DNA of 39,763 nucleotides from an uncultured Corynebacterium sp. (GCA_943913645.1 CALTYZ010000021.1:1-39763), one strand, 5' to 3'; counted from the stretch's first letter, positions 1-8,939 are shown. Numbers and translations: made by a program. Notes: generated by a model not told the origin, from the letters alone.

Positions 1-331
1 AACTGCCTAGCGGCAGGGGAACCGTATATTGCTTACGGCATTCACACCCTAGCTTTGTATCAGGCCAGCTTTCTTCAAAGCGGCGATATGGCGCGGTGCG
101 GTAAATATATGGCTCGCATGCTCGCGCAGCTGAGGCGTGTGTGAGGATTTGGTTCGTTGCATGTCAACGCGATACCCTCTGGGGGTTGTCTGCTGCTGGC
201 CAGGGGCGGCTGCGCGTTTCCGAGTGGTGATGCATCCTGGCGTCGAAAAGCAACAGGCACCTTCGACATCGTTGACCACGTGCGTGCAGGACGGAAATCT
301 GGCGCACATTGACCCAGGTCAGGAGGCCAAA
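1..331. other. Leader region upstream of rplN
   Basis: No convincing gene is visible in this stretch; the open frames are GC-driven and overlap on both strands. It probably carries the promoter and 5' leader of rplN-rplX-rplE. A possible sigma-A promoter is TTGGTT at 149-154 and TACCCT at 173-178 with an 18-nt gap, which is only a weak match. A strong Shine-Dalgarno, AGGAGG, lies at 321-326, five bases before the GTG start of rplN. Confidence 0.4.
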
Positions 332-700
332 GTGATTCAGCAAGAATCGCGTCTCAAGGTCGCCGACAATACGGGTGCACGCGAAATCCTGTGCATTCGT
401 GTCCTCGGCGGATCTGTGCGACGTTTCGCAGGAATCGGCGACACTATTGTCGCTACTGTGAAAGAAGCTGCGCCCGGCGGGAACGTGAAAGAGGGCGAAA
501 TTGTGCGCGCCGTCGTGGTGCGCGCCAAGAAGGAAACCCGCCGCCCGGACGGCTCCTACATCTCGTTCGACGAGAACGCTGCAGTATTGATCAAAAACGA
601 CACGGAGCCGCGCGGTACCCGCATCTTCGGCCCGGTTGCTCGTGAGCTGCGCGACAAGAAATTCATGAAGATTGTGTCTCTCGCACCGGAGGTGATCTAA
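332..700 (+). CDS. rplN: 50S ribosomal protein L14
   Basis: L14 binds 23S rRNA on the interface face of the large subunit, near L19 and the contact with the small subunit. The 122-residue product has the usual family length. It opens with IQQESRLKVADNTGA and contains the conserved stretches RVLGGS and FGPVARELR. I chose the GTG at 332 because AGGAGG lies five bases upstream and the protein then starts exactly where the family starts; the open frame runs much further upstream but is unrelated to L14. rplX follows after three bases, so the two are cotranscribed. Identification is secure. Confidence 0.97.
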   Translation: MIQQESRLKVADNTGAREILCIRVLGGSVRRFAGIGDTIVATVKEAAPGGNVKEGEIVRAVVVRAKKETRRPDGSYISFDENAAVLIKNDTEPRGTRIFGPVARELRDKKFMKIVSLAPEVI

Positions 701-703
701 CCC

Positions 704-1018
704 ATGAAGATCAAAAAAGGCGACATGGTCCAGGTCATCTCTGGCAAAGACAAAGGCGCTCAGGGCAAGGTCATTGAGGCCTACCCGAAGCGTGAGAAAG
801 TCCTCGTCGAGGGCGTGAACCGTATCAAAAAGCACGTGGCGAATTCCTACACCGAGCGCGGCGCTGAATCGGGTGGCATTGTGACCCAAGAGGCGCCAAT
901 TCACGTTTCTAACGTTATGGTGCTGGATTCGGACGGCAGGCCGACCCGCGTGGGATACCGGTTCGACGAAAACGGCAGGAAGGTCCGTGTGGCCAAGTCG
1001 AACGGGAAGGACATCTAA
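704..1018 (+). CDS. rplX: 50S ribosomal protein L24
   Basis: L24 is an early assembly protein that nucleates folding of the 5' domain of 23S rRNA and later sits near the polypeptide exit. The 104-residue product begins with the KOW motif region (MKIKKGDMVQVISGKDKG), followed by the conserved VEGVNRIKKH segment and a basic C-terminus, all as expected. The gene lies three bases after rplN and one base before the rplE start, so translation is probably coupled through the group. Nothing is unusual. Confidence 0.97.
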   Translation: MKIKKGDMVQVISGKDKGAQGKVIEAYPKREKVLVEGVNRIKKHVANSYTERGAESGGIVTQEAPIHVSNVMVLDSDGRPTRVGYRFDENGRKVRVAKSNGKDI

Positions 1019-1019
1019 G

Positions 1020-1634
1020 ATGACCGAGAGCACTGTAGATACCGTAGATACCGCGCAGCCTGCGAACTACACCCCGCGGCTGAAGACCCGCTACGTTGAA
1101 GAAATCCGCGGCAAGCTTGAGAACGAATTCAATTACAACAATGTGATGGAAGTCCCACAGTTGACCAAGATCGTGGTCAACATGGGTGTCGGCGATGCTG
1201 CCCGCGATTCGAAAGTCATCAACGGCGCGCTGGAAGACCTGGCCGCGATTACCGGCCAGAAGCCACAGCTGCGTCGCGCCAAGAAGTCGATCGCGAACTT
1301 CAAGTTGCGCGAAGGCATGCCCATCGGCGCGAAGGTCACACTGCGCGGCGACCGCATGTGGGAGTTCCTCGACCGCTTGCTCACTGTTGCCCTGCCACGT
1401 ATTCGTGACTTCCGCGGTCTGAGCGACAAACAGTTCGACGGTCTTGGCAACTACACTTTTGGTCTCAGCGAGCAGACAATGTTCTACGAGATCGACATCG
1501 ACAAGATCGACCGCGTCCGCGGCATGGACATCACTGTGGTGACCACGGCGACAAACGATGACGAGGGTCGCGCGCTACTGCGTCACCTTGGTTTCCCGTT
1601 CGCCGATAAAGACGGAAAGATGCAGCAGGCATAA
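1020..1634 (+). CDS. rplE: 50S ribosomal protein L5
   Basis: L5 binds 5S rRNA and forms part of the central protuberance, contacting the P-site tRNA. The 204-residue product has the family core, including KIVVNMGVGDA, ITGQKPQLRRAKKSIA and GLGNYTFGL. I chose the ATG at 1020, directly after the rplX stop, which gives a short actinobacterial N-terminal extension rich in T and D before the conserved PRLKTRY. A terminator hairpin follows at once. In most actinobacteria rpsN and rpsH would come next, but here the order is broken by siderophore genes and rpsH resumes about 13.7 kb later. Confidence 0.97.
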   Translation: MTESTVDTVDTAQPANYTPRLKTRYVEEIRGKLENEFNYNNVMEVPQLTKIVVNMGVGDAARDSKVINGALEDLAAITGQKPQLRRAKKSIANFKLREGMPIGAKVTLRGDRMWEFLDRLLTVALPRIRDFRGLSDKQFDGLGNYTFGLSEQTMFYEIDIDKIDRVRGMDITVVTTATNDDEGRALLRHLGFPFADKDGKMQQA

Positions 1635-1649
1635 GGCTCGCTGATCGGC

Positions 1650-1687
1650 ACCCCCGCACCGCCCACCAGGCAGTGATCGGGGGTTTT
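1650..1687 (+). terminator. Intrinsic terminator after rplE
   Basis: A 7-bp GC stem (ACCCCCG at 1650-1656 with CGGGGGT at 1678-1684) closes a roughly 21-nt loop and runs into TTTT at 1684-1687. It lies 15 bases after the rplE stop. It ends the rplN-rplX-rplE unit and insulates it from the minus-strand gene that follows. Confidence 0.7.
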
Positions 1688-1745
1688 CGTTGGTGGTGGG
1701 GTGTCCTTGTGTTCCCAACCACTTCCGGGTGAGGGGCCGGCGCGG

Positions 1746-2540
1746 CTACGGCCGGGCCTTGCCGTGGAACCAGAACGGGACCCAGACCACGTCGGTGGGA
1801 GCCAGGCCCCAGCCCTTCACGGCGAGCGCGCGCACGGATTTGGTGAGGTTTCCCTCGCCGGAGACCCACACGGAGCGCGGCGGCTGCCCCGCACCGAAGT
1901 TTTCGCGCAGGATGGACAGGGTGGCCTCGGTCTCGATGGTTTTCGGTGCCTGTACGACGGTGAGGGAGGCCAGCTTCTCGTCCCACTGCTCGGCCAGCCC
2001 GTCTTCGACCTCGTCGGGAGAAGTGATCACGGCGACGGCGTGAGTCTGCGCGAGGGCCTGGGGGGAGTTGGCTTGCTGGTAGGCCAGGATATGGCGCAGG
2101 GCGGGCAGCGCTGAAGCGTCAGCGACGAGCAGCTGCGAGGAGGTCGGTGGCGTCCACAGGGCAGAGCAGGTGAACATGCCGGCGGTGTCGCCTGGGCGCG
2201 CCTGACGAACCCACCGGGAACCGGGGCCGGTATCGCCGTGGGTGACCACGTCGACGTCGATAATCTGGCGTACCCTGTCGAGGCTGCGGATGGTGTACCA
2301 GCGAAGGTCGGGGCGGGTCTCCTCGGGCATCGTCGCCACGGCTGCGCGGATGTTGATGCCGCTGAAGCTGAGGGGGCGGAAGGGGTGGCCCGGTTTTGGC
2401 ATGAGCAGGCCGAAGTACTCGTCAGGCCCACTCAAGGCGTAGTCCGCGAAGGCCTCCGCGGTGAAGGTGAGGCGGTGTAGTCGTGGTTTGAGCTGCTCAT
2501 TGCCGACGAGGGTGACGGGGTGGAGGAGATGGGTTGTCAT
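1746..2540 (-). CDS. Siderophore-interacting FAD reductase (SIP/ViuB family)
   Basis: This is a cytoplasmic flavoprotein of the family that reduces ferric siderophores to release Fe(II). The 264 residues fit the family. The N-terminal FAD domain holds the flavin motif RWYTIRS at 80-86, and the RPLSFSG stretch just before it is also typical. The C-terminal half has the NAD(P)H-domain pattern LLVADASALPALRHIL and the late VWVSGEGN segment. The gene diverges from the siderophore-binding lipoprotein gene across 145 bases. A TAGAAT -10 candidate lies at 2553-2558 on the minus strand, next to a DtxR-like box, so iron repression is likely. The natural partner is the importer next door. The substrate cannot be read from sequence. 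Confidence 0.88.
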   Translation of the reverse strand: MTTHLLHPVTLVGNEQLKPRLHRLTFTAEAFADYALSGPDEYFGLLMPKPGHPFRPLSFSGINIRAAVATMPEETRPDLRWYTIRSLDRVRQIIDVDVVTHGDTGPGSRWVRQARPGDTAGMFTCSALWTPPTSSQLLVADASALPALRHILAYQQANSPQALAQTHAVAVITSPDEVEDGLAEQWDEKLASLTVVQAPKTIETEATLSILRENFGAGQPPRSVWVSGEGNLTKSVRALAVKGWGLAPTDVVWVPFWFHGKARP

Positions 2541-2560
2541 GCGTCGTGACCTATTCTAGG

Positions 2561-2579
2561 TGAGGTTAGGCTTGCTTTA
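2561..2579. promoter_or_regulatory. DtxR/IdeR-like iron box between SIP and importer genes
   Basis: The 19-mer TGAGGTTAGGCTTGCTTTA matches the DtxR consensus TTAGGTTAGCCTAACCTAA at 13 of 19 positions by eye; the left half is strong and the right half weaker. It overlaps a -35 candidate (TTGCTT, 2572-2577) whose -10 (TACTAT, 2596-2601) faces the lipoprotein gene. It also lies just upstream of the minus-strand -10 (2553-2558) of the SIP gene. One bound repressor dimer pair could therefore control both directions. Confidence 0.6.
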
Positions 2580-2601
2580 GTTAGCTTGTGAGGTCTACTA
2601 T
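2572..2601 (+). promoter_or_regulatory. Candidate promoter of the siderophore importer operon
   Basis: TTGCTT (2572-2577) and TACTAT (2596-2601) are separated by 18 bases and sit about 85 bases before the lipoprotein start. The -35 lies inside the DtxR-like box, as expected for iron repression. Called by eye from consensus similarity. Confidence 0.45.
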
Positions 2602-2685
2602 ACGACAGTCGAGCAATGTGAACATGCCCCTGTGCCCTAAGTCCCCTGTTCCCTAAATGGGGCGAGATGCTCCAAGGAGACCGAT

Positions 2686-3627
2686 ATGACCTTCCTAAAC
2701 AAGCGCGCCACCGGCACCGTTGGCCTCGTGACAGCCGCCACCATCGCGCTGGCGGGCTGCTCGCGGGGTGAGGGTGAACCCGAGCCCGCCCCAGACGCCG
2801 TTGAGATGCGCGTAGCCAGTCTCGGCCTCGGCGACGCCGACACGCTGCTCACTCTCGGCATCACCCCGGTCGCCGTTGCCCCGTGGGGGGCAGAGGGGGA
2901 CGTCGGACCCTCCGGCGTGGGGCCGTGGTCCGAGGACTTGCTTGGCAGCGCCAAGCCCGTCACCATCCACAACGTCGCCAGCGGCTTCACTGCCGACATC
3001 CTCGAGCAGGTCTCCGCGGTCGACCCCACCCACATCATCGCCGTGAACCAGGCGGTCGACGTCAAAGCCCAAGAATCCCTGGAAAACATCGCGCCGACAA
3101 CGCTCGCGCCCGAGGAGTACGACGACTGGCAGGTCCCCTGGGAAGTGCAGGTCACTGCTATTGCGAAGGGTGTGGGAATGGAGTCCGAGGGTCAAGAGCT
3201 GATTGAGCGGACCCAGCAGGTCTTCGAGGATTTCCGCCGAGACAACCCCGAGGTACAGGGCGCACGTGCCGCCGTCGTCATGCCTTACGACGGCAATATC
3301 GGCCTCTACACGGCCGAGGACGGCCGCGGACAGTTCATCGAGAACCTCGGCTTTGAGATCCCGGACGAGCTGCAGGGCGACGGCTCGACCTTCTTCGTCA
3401 ATTACGCGCCGGAGAACTACACCGAGCTCAACGACGTGGACTACCTGTTCGTCCTCGACTACAACGGCCTGGTCGAGCAGGTCAAAAACGATCCGACATT
3501 CCAAAACCTCGAGGTGGTGCGCGACGGACGTGTGCGCTACCTTGACACCGATATCGGAAACGCCATGAGCATGCCCAATCCGGTGACCATCCCCTGGGTT
3601 ACGGAGAGGTTCGAAGAGCAACTCTGA
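2686..3627 (+). CDS. Ferric-siderophore ABC transporter substrate-binding lipoprotein
   Basis: This is a cell-surface binding protein of the FepB/FhuD class (periplasmic-binding protein type III fold). The 313-residue precursor has a lipoprotein signal: basic MTFLNKR, a hydrophobic run, then the lipobox LAGC with Cys25 as the lipidated residue. The mature part has the family features of repeated TLGITPVAV-like segments, DPTHIIAV and a C-terminal PVTIPWVTERFEEQL. An ATG preceded by AAGGAG (2673-2678) sets the start. It is the first gene of a four-gene importer operon; the permease gene begins eight bases after the stop. The probable ligand is a hydroxamate siderophore made by the neighbouring biosynthetic genes, but that is inference from location. 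Confidence 0.9.
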   Translation: MTFLNKRATGTVGLVTAATIALAGCSRGEGEPEPAPDAVEMRVASLGLGDADTLLTLGITPVAVAPWGAEGDVGPSGVGPWSEDLLGSAKPVTIHNVASGFTADILEQVSAVDPTHIIAVNQAVDVKAQESLENIAPTTLAPEEYDDWQVPWEVQVTAIAKGVGMESEGQELIERTQQVFEDFRRDNPEVQGARAAVVMPYDGNIGLYTAEDGRGQFIENLGFEIPDELQGDGSTFFVNYAPENYTELNDVDYLFVLDYNGLVEQVKNDPTFQNLEVVRDGRVRYLDTDIGNAMSMPNPVTIPWVTERFEEQL

Positions 3628-3634
3628 TAGACCG

Positions 3635-4654
3635 ATGAGCACGACTAGTATCCCGGTCCGCGCCGCGGTAATGCGACGGGCCCTCGTCACGCTCGGCGCC
3701 GTTTCCGCCGTGGCGGTGGTGGCCTCACTGGCTCTCGGCTCGCGCCCGATCCCGCTCGGTGAGCTCGTCGCCGCGGCAGCAGGAGGAGGCAGCATCGACG
3801 TGCGCACCATCTTCTGGGAGCTGCGCGTGCCGCGCACCCTGCTCGCCTACGCCGTCGGGGCGTGCCTGGCCGTTGCCGGCGTTCTGGCTCAGGCGTGGAC
3901 CCGCAACCCGCTGGCGGACCCCGGGTTCATTGGAGTCACCGCGGGTGCGGCCTTCGCCGTGGCCCTCGGCAGCGCTATGGGCACGGTGGTGGGCCTTGCC
4001 GGCGCCACCGTTCACGCCTTCGTTGGCGCGGCCGCCGCCTCCGCCCTGGTGCTCGTCGTGTCACGCCGCTCTGCCAGCCCGCTCACCCTGATCCTGGTGG
4101 GTGTGGGAGTCGGTGCCTCCCTGAGCGCCGGTTCGGTCCTCATCGGGCTGTTCGACACCGAGGTGCTCGACAGTATGCGGCACTGGGTGGTCGGCTCGAC
4201 CTTCGGCCGCGGCTACCCCGACGCTGCCGTCGCCTGGGCCGGACTCGCTGTCGGGTCGCTGGTCGCCGTCTTGGTCGCACGTCCCCTCGACCTTTTGGCC
4301 ATGGGGGAGGAGACCTCCCTTGCGCTGGGCGGCTCGCCGCGGCTGGCGCGGGCCTGCGCCGCGCTCGGCGTGGTGATTCTCGCCGGTTGCGCTACTGCGA
4401 CCGCCGGCCCCGTCGTCTTCGTCGGCTTCGCAGCACCGCACATCCTGCGACGCGTCGTCGGCCCTCAAGTGAGCCGCCTCCTGTTGCCGTCAGCCCTCTT
4501 TGGTGGTGTGTTGGTGCTGCTCGCAGACGTTGCTGGGCGCCTCATCATGCGCCCCGGCGAGCTCGAGATGTCGATCGTCATTGCGGTGATTGGTGGGCCT
4601 GTGCTCATCGCGGCGATGCGCCGGGGCCCGGCAACGCAGACGGCGGTGACGTAG
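3635..4654 (+). CDS. FecCD-family siderophore permease, subunit 1
   Basis: This is an inner-membrane permease subunit of an iron-siderophore importer (FecCD/BtuC family). The 339 residues are almost all hydrophobic segments, about nine to ten helices. Family landmarks are LRVPRTLLAYAVGACLAVAG near residues 65-85, TRNPLADPGFIGVTAGAAFA after it, and GPVVFVGFAAPHILRRVVG toward the C-terminus, the coupling region that touches the ATPase. Eight bases separate it from the lipoprotein gene, and the next permease starts 14 bases after its stop. Base composition looks clearly more GC-rich than in the ribosomal genes, in keeping with acquisition or different selection. Confidence 0.92.
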   Translation: MSTTSIPVRAAVMRRALVTLGAVSAVAVVASLALGSRPIPLGELVAAAAGGGSIDVRTIFWELRVPRTLLAYAVGACLAVAGVLAQAWTRNPLADPGFIGVTAGAAFAVALGSAMGTVVGLAGATVHAFVGAAAASALVLVVSRRSASPLTLILVGVGVGASLSAGSVLIGLFDTEVLDSMRHWVVGSTFGRGYPDAAVAWAGLAVGSLVAVLVARPLDLLAMGEETSLALGGSPRLARACAALGVVILAGCATATAGPVVFVGFAAPHILRRVVGPQVSRLLLPSALFGGVLVLLADVAGRLIMRPGELEMSIVIAVIGGPVLIAAMRRGPATQTAVT

Positions 4655-4668
4655 ATGAGGTGGCACAG

Positions 4669-5697
4669 ATGAGCCAGATCGTACAGGTCCTGGGTGCGCA
4701 GCGACGCGAGCGCAGGAGGAAGAAGGCCGCCGCAGGAGTAGTGTTCACCGCCGTGGCAGGGGCCGCCTACCTGATCCTACTCGGGCAGGGGACGCTGGAG
4801 ATGAGCCCAACGCGGGTAGTGGACGTGCTCACCGGAGGCGGCACCAGCCGCGAGATCATGGCGGTGTGGGACCTACGGATGCCCGTCGCCCTAGCGACAC
4901 TCATCGTCGGTGCGGCGCTCGGCATGGCGGGGGCGTGGACGCAGTCGATGTCGCGTAACCCACTGGCTTCCCCGGACATTCTGGGGGTGACCTCTGGGGC
5001 CGCGGCTCTCGTGGTGCTGGGCAGCATCTCCTCCCGCCCCTCCTTTGCGGACGAGATCCCCGTCTTCTGGTGGCGCGCGCTGCTCGCACTGGTGGGTGCG
5101 GCCGCTGTCGTCGTGGTGCTGGTGCTGATCGGAGGGATTGGTACGAGCGACAGGATCGTCGTTGTCGGTGTCGCGCTAACGCTCATGCTGCAGGCCGCGG
5201 TGAGCTACCTGCTGCTTCGCGCCGAGATCCTGCGCGCCGCCGAGGCACAGACCTGGCTGGCAGGGTCAACCGGGTTCATCCGCATGGACGCCATCCTCCC
5301 ACTGCTGCTGGGGCTTGCGCCCTTCGTCGCGCTTGGGGTGTGGTGCGGGCGCGACCTGCCGCTTCTAGCGCACGACGACGCCTCGGCCGCCATGCTCGGG
5401 GTGAGCATTACCGCGCAGCGCAGAGCATTGCTCGTCGCGGCCACGGGGGTATCGGCCGTGGTGGTCGCAGCTGTCGGACCGATCGGCTTCGTCGCCCTCA
5501 TCGCCCCACACTTCGGCCGGCTCGTCGCCGGCACTCCCACCCCTTCGCCGGTGGTGGCGGCAGCCGCGGGCGCGGCGATCCTGGCGGTGTGCGCTGTGAT
5601 CGCCGGTTATATCCCGTCGACCGCGCCGGTGGGGGCTGTCTCCGCCGTTATCGGCGGGGTTGTTCTGGTGGTGTTGGTGTCGAGCCGAGCCCGCTAG
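4669..5697 (+). CDS. FecCD-family siderophore permease, subunit 2
   Basis: This is the second, paralogous FecCD-type permease, expected to pair with subunit 1 as a heterodimer. From the ATG at 4669 it has 342 residues; GAGG at 4657-4660 supports this start, and a GTG at 4660 is an alternative. The open frame extends far upstream into the previous gene but that part is out of context. Conserved segments are LRMPVALATLIVGAALGMAG, SRNPLASPDILGVTSGAAAL and GPIGFVALIAPHFGRLVAG. A basic cytoplasmic N-terminus (QRRERRRKK) precedes the first helix. The ATPase gene follows after 34 bases. Confidence 0.92.
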   Translation: MSQIVQVLGAQRRERRRKKAAAGVVFTAVAGAAYLILLGQGTLEMSPTRVVDVLTGGGTSREIMAVWDLRMPVALATLIVGAALGMAGAWTQSMSRNPLASPDILGVTSGAAALVVLGSISSRPSFADEIPVFWWRALLALVGAAAVVVVLVLIGGIGTSDRIVVVGVALTLMLQAAVSYLLLRAEILRAAEAQTWLAGSTGFIRMDAILPLLLGLAPFVALGVWCGRDLPLLAHDDASAAMLGVSITAQRRALLVAATGVSAVVVAAVGPIGFVALIAPHFGRLVAGTPTPSPVVAAAAGAAILAVCAVIAGYIPSTAPVGAVSAVIGGVVLVVLVSSRAR

Positions 5698-5731
5698 CGT
5701 GAGACGCAACTATCCAGAGGAAAGCAAGGGA

Positions 5732-6538
5732 ATGAAGAGCATGACACGGACCGCGGACGCGCTTGTAGTGGAGAGTATCCGGGCGGGCTACGGGGACGGA
5801 GCCGAGGTGCTCCACGGCGTCGACCTGACGGCGCGCGCCGGGGAGGTGACCACGCTTATCGGGCCGAACGGCTGCGGCAAGTCGACGCTGCTCAAGGCCA
5901 TGTCCAAACTCCTCGCGCCCCGTGCAGGAACGGTGCACGTCAGTGGCATTGACATCCACTCCCTGTCGGCACGTGAGGCCGCCCGCCGCGTGGCTCTGTT
6001 GCCGCAGCATCCACGCGCGCCGGGCGGGCTGTACGTCGGGGAGCTCGTCGCACGCGGGCGCCACCCGCACCAAGCCCGCATGGCGGGGCTGTCTGCGGCC
6101 GACCACGAGGCGATCGCCCGCGCCTGCGATGCCACGGGGATCAGTGACCTCCTCGAGCGCGACATCGACGCTTTAAGCGGTGGTCAGCGTCAGCGAGTGT
6201 GGCTGGCCATGATCTTGGCGCAGGACACACCCGTGCTGCTCCTCGATGAGCCAACCACCTTCCTCGATCCCGCCCACGCCATCGACATGCTCTCCCTCGC
6301 CCGGGAGCAGGCACGCCAGGGCAAGGCTGTGGTGATGGTCCTGCACGACCTCATGCTGGCCGGCATGTTCTCCGACACGATGGTGGTCATGCGCGACGGC
6401 ACCATCGTGGCCCAGGGCGCGCCAAAGCAGACCTTGATACCGGAAGTGCTGGCCCAGGCCTACGGGCTGCGTGCCGAGGTATGGGACGACCCGGCCGGTC
6501 ACGCTCCCGTCATCGTCCCCCGCGGGACCGTGCGCTAG
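5732..6538 (+). CDS. Ferric-siderophore ABC transporter ATPase
   Basis: This is the cytoplasmic ATP-hydrolysing subunit of the importer (FepC/FhuC family), 268 residues. Motifs: Walker A GPNGCGKST at 44-52, Q-loop Gln92 (LLPQ), signature LSGGQRQR from 148, Walker B VLLLDEP at 168-174 with catalytic Glu173, and the switch-region VLHDL. The start is uncertain between the ATG at 5732 and the ATG at 5741. AGAGG at 5716-5720 fits the first and AAGGGA at 5726-5731 the second. It ends the importer operon; only 37 bases separate its stop from the stop of the convergent siderophore synthetase gene. Confidence 0.93.
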   Translation: MKSMTRTADALVVESIRAGYGDGAEVLHGVDLTARAGEVTTLIGPNGCGKSTLLKAMSKLLAPRAGTVHVSGIDIHSLSAREAARRVALLPQHPRAPGGLYVGELVARGRHPHQARMAGLSAADHEAIARACDATGISDLLERDIDALSGGQRQRVWLAMILAQDTPVLLLDEPTTFLDPAHAIDMLSLAREQARQGKAVVMVLHDLMLAGMFSDTMVVMRDGTIVAQGAPKQTLIPEVLAQAYGLRAEVWDDPAGHAPVIVPRGTVR

Positions 6539-6575
6539 CTGCTCATACCCTGCAGGCTTCACCAAAGAAGCGTAC

Positions 6576-8939
6576 CTAGCCTTCGGTAGCAACCGGGTTG
6601 TCTATCCGGCCTGCGTACAGCAGCGAGGAGTTCTGGTCGCCCAAGTCAACCATCGTCTCTGGATTTCGCCACTGTAGCCGGTTAAGGCACGAGTGCATGA
6701 AGTCGGGTGAGAGGAGAGGGAGATTTCGCCCCGAGTTCGGATAGTCGGCCCAGTACCGTTGTACGCAGTCACGCACGCACGCCCAAAACTCCTTGTTGGT
6801 AACGGTGCGTGCGTCCGAGAGCAGCGCGCAGAGGTGGCGCAGCACACCGTCGAAGATATCGGTGAGGATCGGCTGGGCGCGTAACTCGTCGGTCGTCGTG
6901 ACGGCCTTGATGCGAGCGATGGATTCGGGCACGTCCCGCGCCGGGTTGACCACCGCTATTTCCTCGCCGATGTCTTTGAAGAAGGAGCCAACGGGAACGA
7001 AGTTGTCGAGTTCGAGGATGACGTTTTCAGAATGCAGCATGAACGCGACGTCATACTCGGCGAGCGCCCGGATGGCGGGGCGCAGGTAGACGTCGAGAAG
7101 CCGGGTGAGCCAATCGGAGGGGGAAAGACCGGAGCGTGCGATCCACTCCGCAGCGAGCGAGTGCCCAGCCGGATCCGTATGTAGAACTGCCGCGAGGGTG
7201 ACCGCCACATTTCCTTCACCGAGCAGGGGGATCGGGGAATCACGCCACAGGGCGGCGAGCATCTTCTGGTGGGGGCCGTCGTCTGCCACCCCTGCCGCGG
7301 CGCTTTTGTGGTAGACGTCTGCTGTCACGCCGATCGAGGCAATTTCCTTAAGCAGGCGCACGTTGTGGCGGGTCAAATCCGGGTCGTCGTCGAGAAGCGA
7401 TCCGAGCCATTCGTTGATCGCGGGGGTGTCCGACATGTACTTCGGGGACAGTCCACGCGTAAAGCCCATGTTTCGCACGGCCACCGCCGTTTTGATGTAG
7501 GGCAGCTCGGGCCGCGTCATGTTGAAGAAAGTGCGTAACGACTGCTGTGGGTGCATGAGGTCCATGCCTTCTCCGAGGTAGACCAGATCGCCGCTGAGGA
7601 TCGCGTCCGCAAACACAGTCGTGACCTTGTTCTCCCACTGCCAAGGGTGCAGGGGCAGCGCGACATACTTGTTCGGGTCTAACCCACACTCACCGAGGTA
7701 AGCGTGCATAATTTCATCTACCCGCACGCTGCTTAGCGACGCCACACAGGCCGCTTCCCGGCGTACCGCCACCCATACCAGCGCCGTGGAGCGGCACATC
7801 TCGGGAACGTAGGCGGTTGCCTCGGACTCGCTCATCCCCGCGCGCCCCGCATTGGCGATGAACCCGGGGTGGCCTTCTACCATCGAGGATTCAACGTATT
7901 GCAGGTACTCAGCGGGGGTGAGGGACTCGGCTGCGTCACACAGCTGCGTCACCGTGGGGCGAACGAGCGCTTCAGCACGGGCACGCCCGGCGAGTGTGGA
8001 GGAGAGCTCCTCTAGATAGGTGTGGACAAAGGTAGGGGGAATATCGAGTTGCGGTGCAAGGCGGGCGAACAGCGGAATGAGGGCAACCGGTTCGCCCGAG
8101 GCGTAGCGGATTGAGTCGGGGTTGATGGAGTAATGCTCCAGCGGGTGCAGCCGCGCCTCGAAAAAGATCGTTTCGCCTGCGGCGACGACAGAATATGTGC
8201 CAGGTGCTTCCGTCGCCCGCGGAGTGAGTGCTCGCTCGTGGATCATCTCCCGCAACGCCTTGGCCACTAGGTGGCGCTCGGCGCGCTGGGCTGGCGCGCT
8301 GGTGAGGTGTTCACACCTGGAAGGAACACGCAGGTGTGGCACGCGAGCCCGCGCACCAAGCGGGGAGGCGTAGAAGCGGGCGGCCTCAACCATCTGTATA
8401 CGGGCGGTTTTTCCGGTCAACGCGGTCTCGGCAAAGCCGGTAACGGTGCGGAAACCAGCGAGCGCGTTCTTGGCCAGAATCTTTTCGTTGCGCACGTCGG
8501 GTTCGACGATGATGCGCGTGACCCCGGAGCCGGTAGGGTCGATGGGGGTAGCGAACAGCCAGGCGACGACGGCCGCCATGAGAGCGGACGTCAGTCCAGG
8601 TTCTCGGTCGTCGCCTTGCGGCGGTGCACTCAAAAGGTGCATGCCAATATCCCCCGGGCGCAGCGGAATCTGTTCTGAGAGGTGATCGAGGAGGACCCGG
8701 GCTGGGTCGTAGATCTCAACGAACGCAAGGGGGACGTTGTCGCGCTCGACGATGTATGCGGCTTCGTGCGGGGAGGCAGCGAGGCGAGCAATCTCAGCGG
8801 CGACGTTGCCAGAAGAGACATCAAGGGCGCCCCAGAACTTTGAGTGGGGGTCAGTGACCCAGCTATGCACGGTATTGCTGTCACGAGTGGCGGCGGAGCG
8901 AAAACGCAGCCACCCGGCAGTGGTGTGGACCCAGCTCAT
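6576..8939 (-). CDS. Fused GNAT acyltransferase / IucA-IucC siderophore synthetase
   Basis: A 787-residue two-domain siderophore enzyme. Residues about 1-190 form an IucB/RhbD-type GNAT acyltransferase (SWVTDPHSKFWG near 26-37, RIIVEPDVRNEKIL near 142-155), expected to acylate an N-hydroxylated diamine. Residues about 215-787 form an NRPS-independent siderophore synthetase that adenylates a carboxylate and joins it to an amine. Motifs are EGHP at 355-358, HPWQW at 431-435, QQSLRT at 465-470, RNMGFTRGLSPKY at 489-501 and HSEN at 636-639. The domain order matches DfoC, the desferrioxamine synthetase of Erwinia (established knowledge). The ATG at 8939 overlaps the monooxygenase stop by four bases (ATGA), which fixes the start and implies translational coupling. 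A longer upstream frame lies inside the previous gene and is rejected. Confidence 0.9.
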   Translation of the reverse strand: MSWVHTTAGWLRFRSAATRDSNTVHSWVTDPHSKFWGALDVSSGNVAAEIARLAASPHEAAYIVERDNVPLAFVEIYDPARVLLDHLSEQIPLRPGDIGMHLLSAPPQGDDREPGLTSALMAAVVAWLFATPIDPTGSGVTRIIVEPDVRNEKILAKNALAGFRTVTGFAETALTGKTARIQMVEAARFYASPLGARARVPHLRVPSRCEHLTSAPAQRAERHLVAKALREMIHERALTPRATEAPGTYSVVAAGETIFFEARLHPLEHYSINPDSIRYASGEPVALIPLFARLAPQLDIPPTFVHTYLEELSSTLAGRARAEALVRPTVTQLCDAAESLTPAEYLQYVESSMVEGHPGFIANAGRAGMSESEATAYVPEMCRSTALVWVAVRREAACVASLSSVRVDEIMHAYLGECGLDPNKYVALPLHPWQWENKVTTVFADAILSGDLVYLGEGMDLMHPQQSLRTFFNMTRPELPYIKTAVAVRNMGFTRGLSPKYMSDTPAINEWLGSLLDDDPDLTRHNVRLLKEIASIGVTADVYHKSAAAGVADDGPHQKMLAALWRDSPIPLLGEGNVAVTLAAVLHTDPAGHSLAAEWIARSGLSPSDWLTRLLDVYLRPAIRALAEYDVAFMLHSENVILELDNFVPVGSFFKDIGEEIAVVNPARDVPESIARIKAVTTTDELRAQPILTDIFDGVLRHLCALLSDARTVTNKEFWACVRDCVQRYWADYPNSGRNLPLLSPDFMHSCLNRLQWRNPETMVDLGDQNSSLLYAGRIDNPVATEG

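Noticed and set aside
137..331. N-terminal extension of rplN suggested by the open frame
   Set aside because: The extra residues resemble no L14, and the GTG at 332 has an ideal AGGAGG and gives the standard length.
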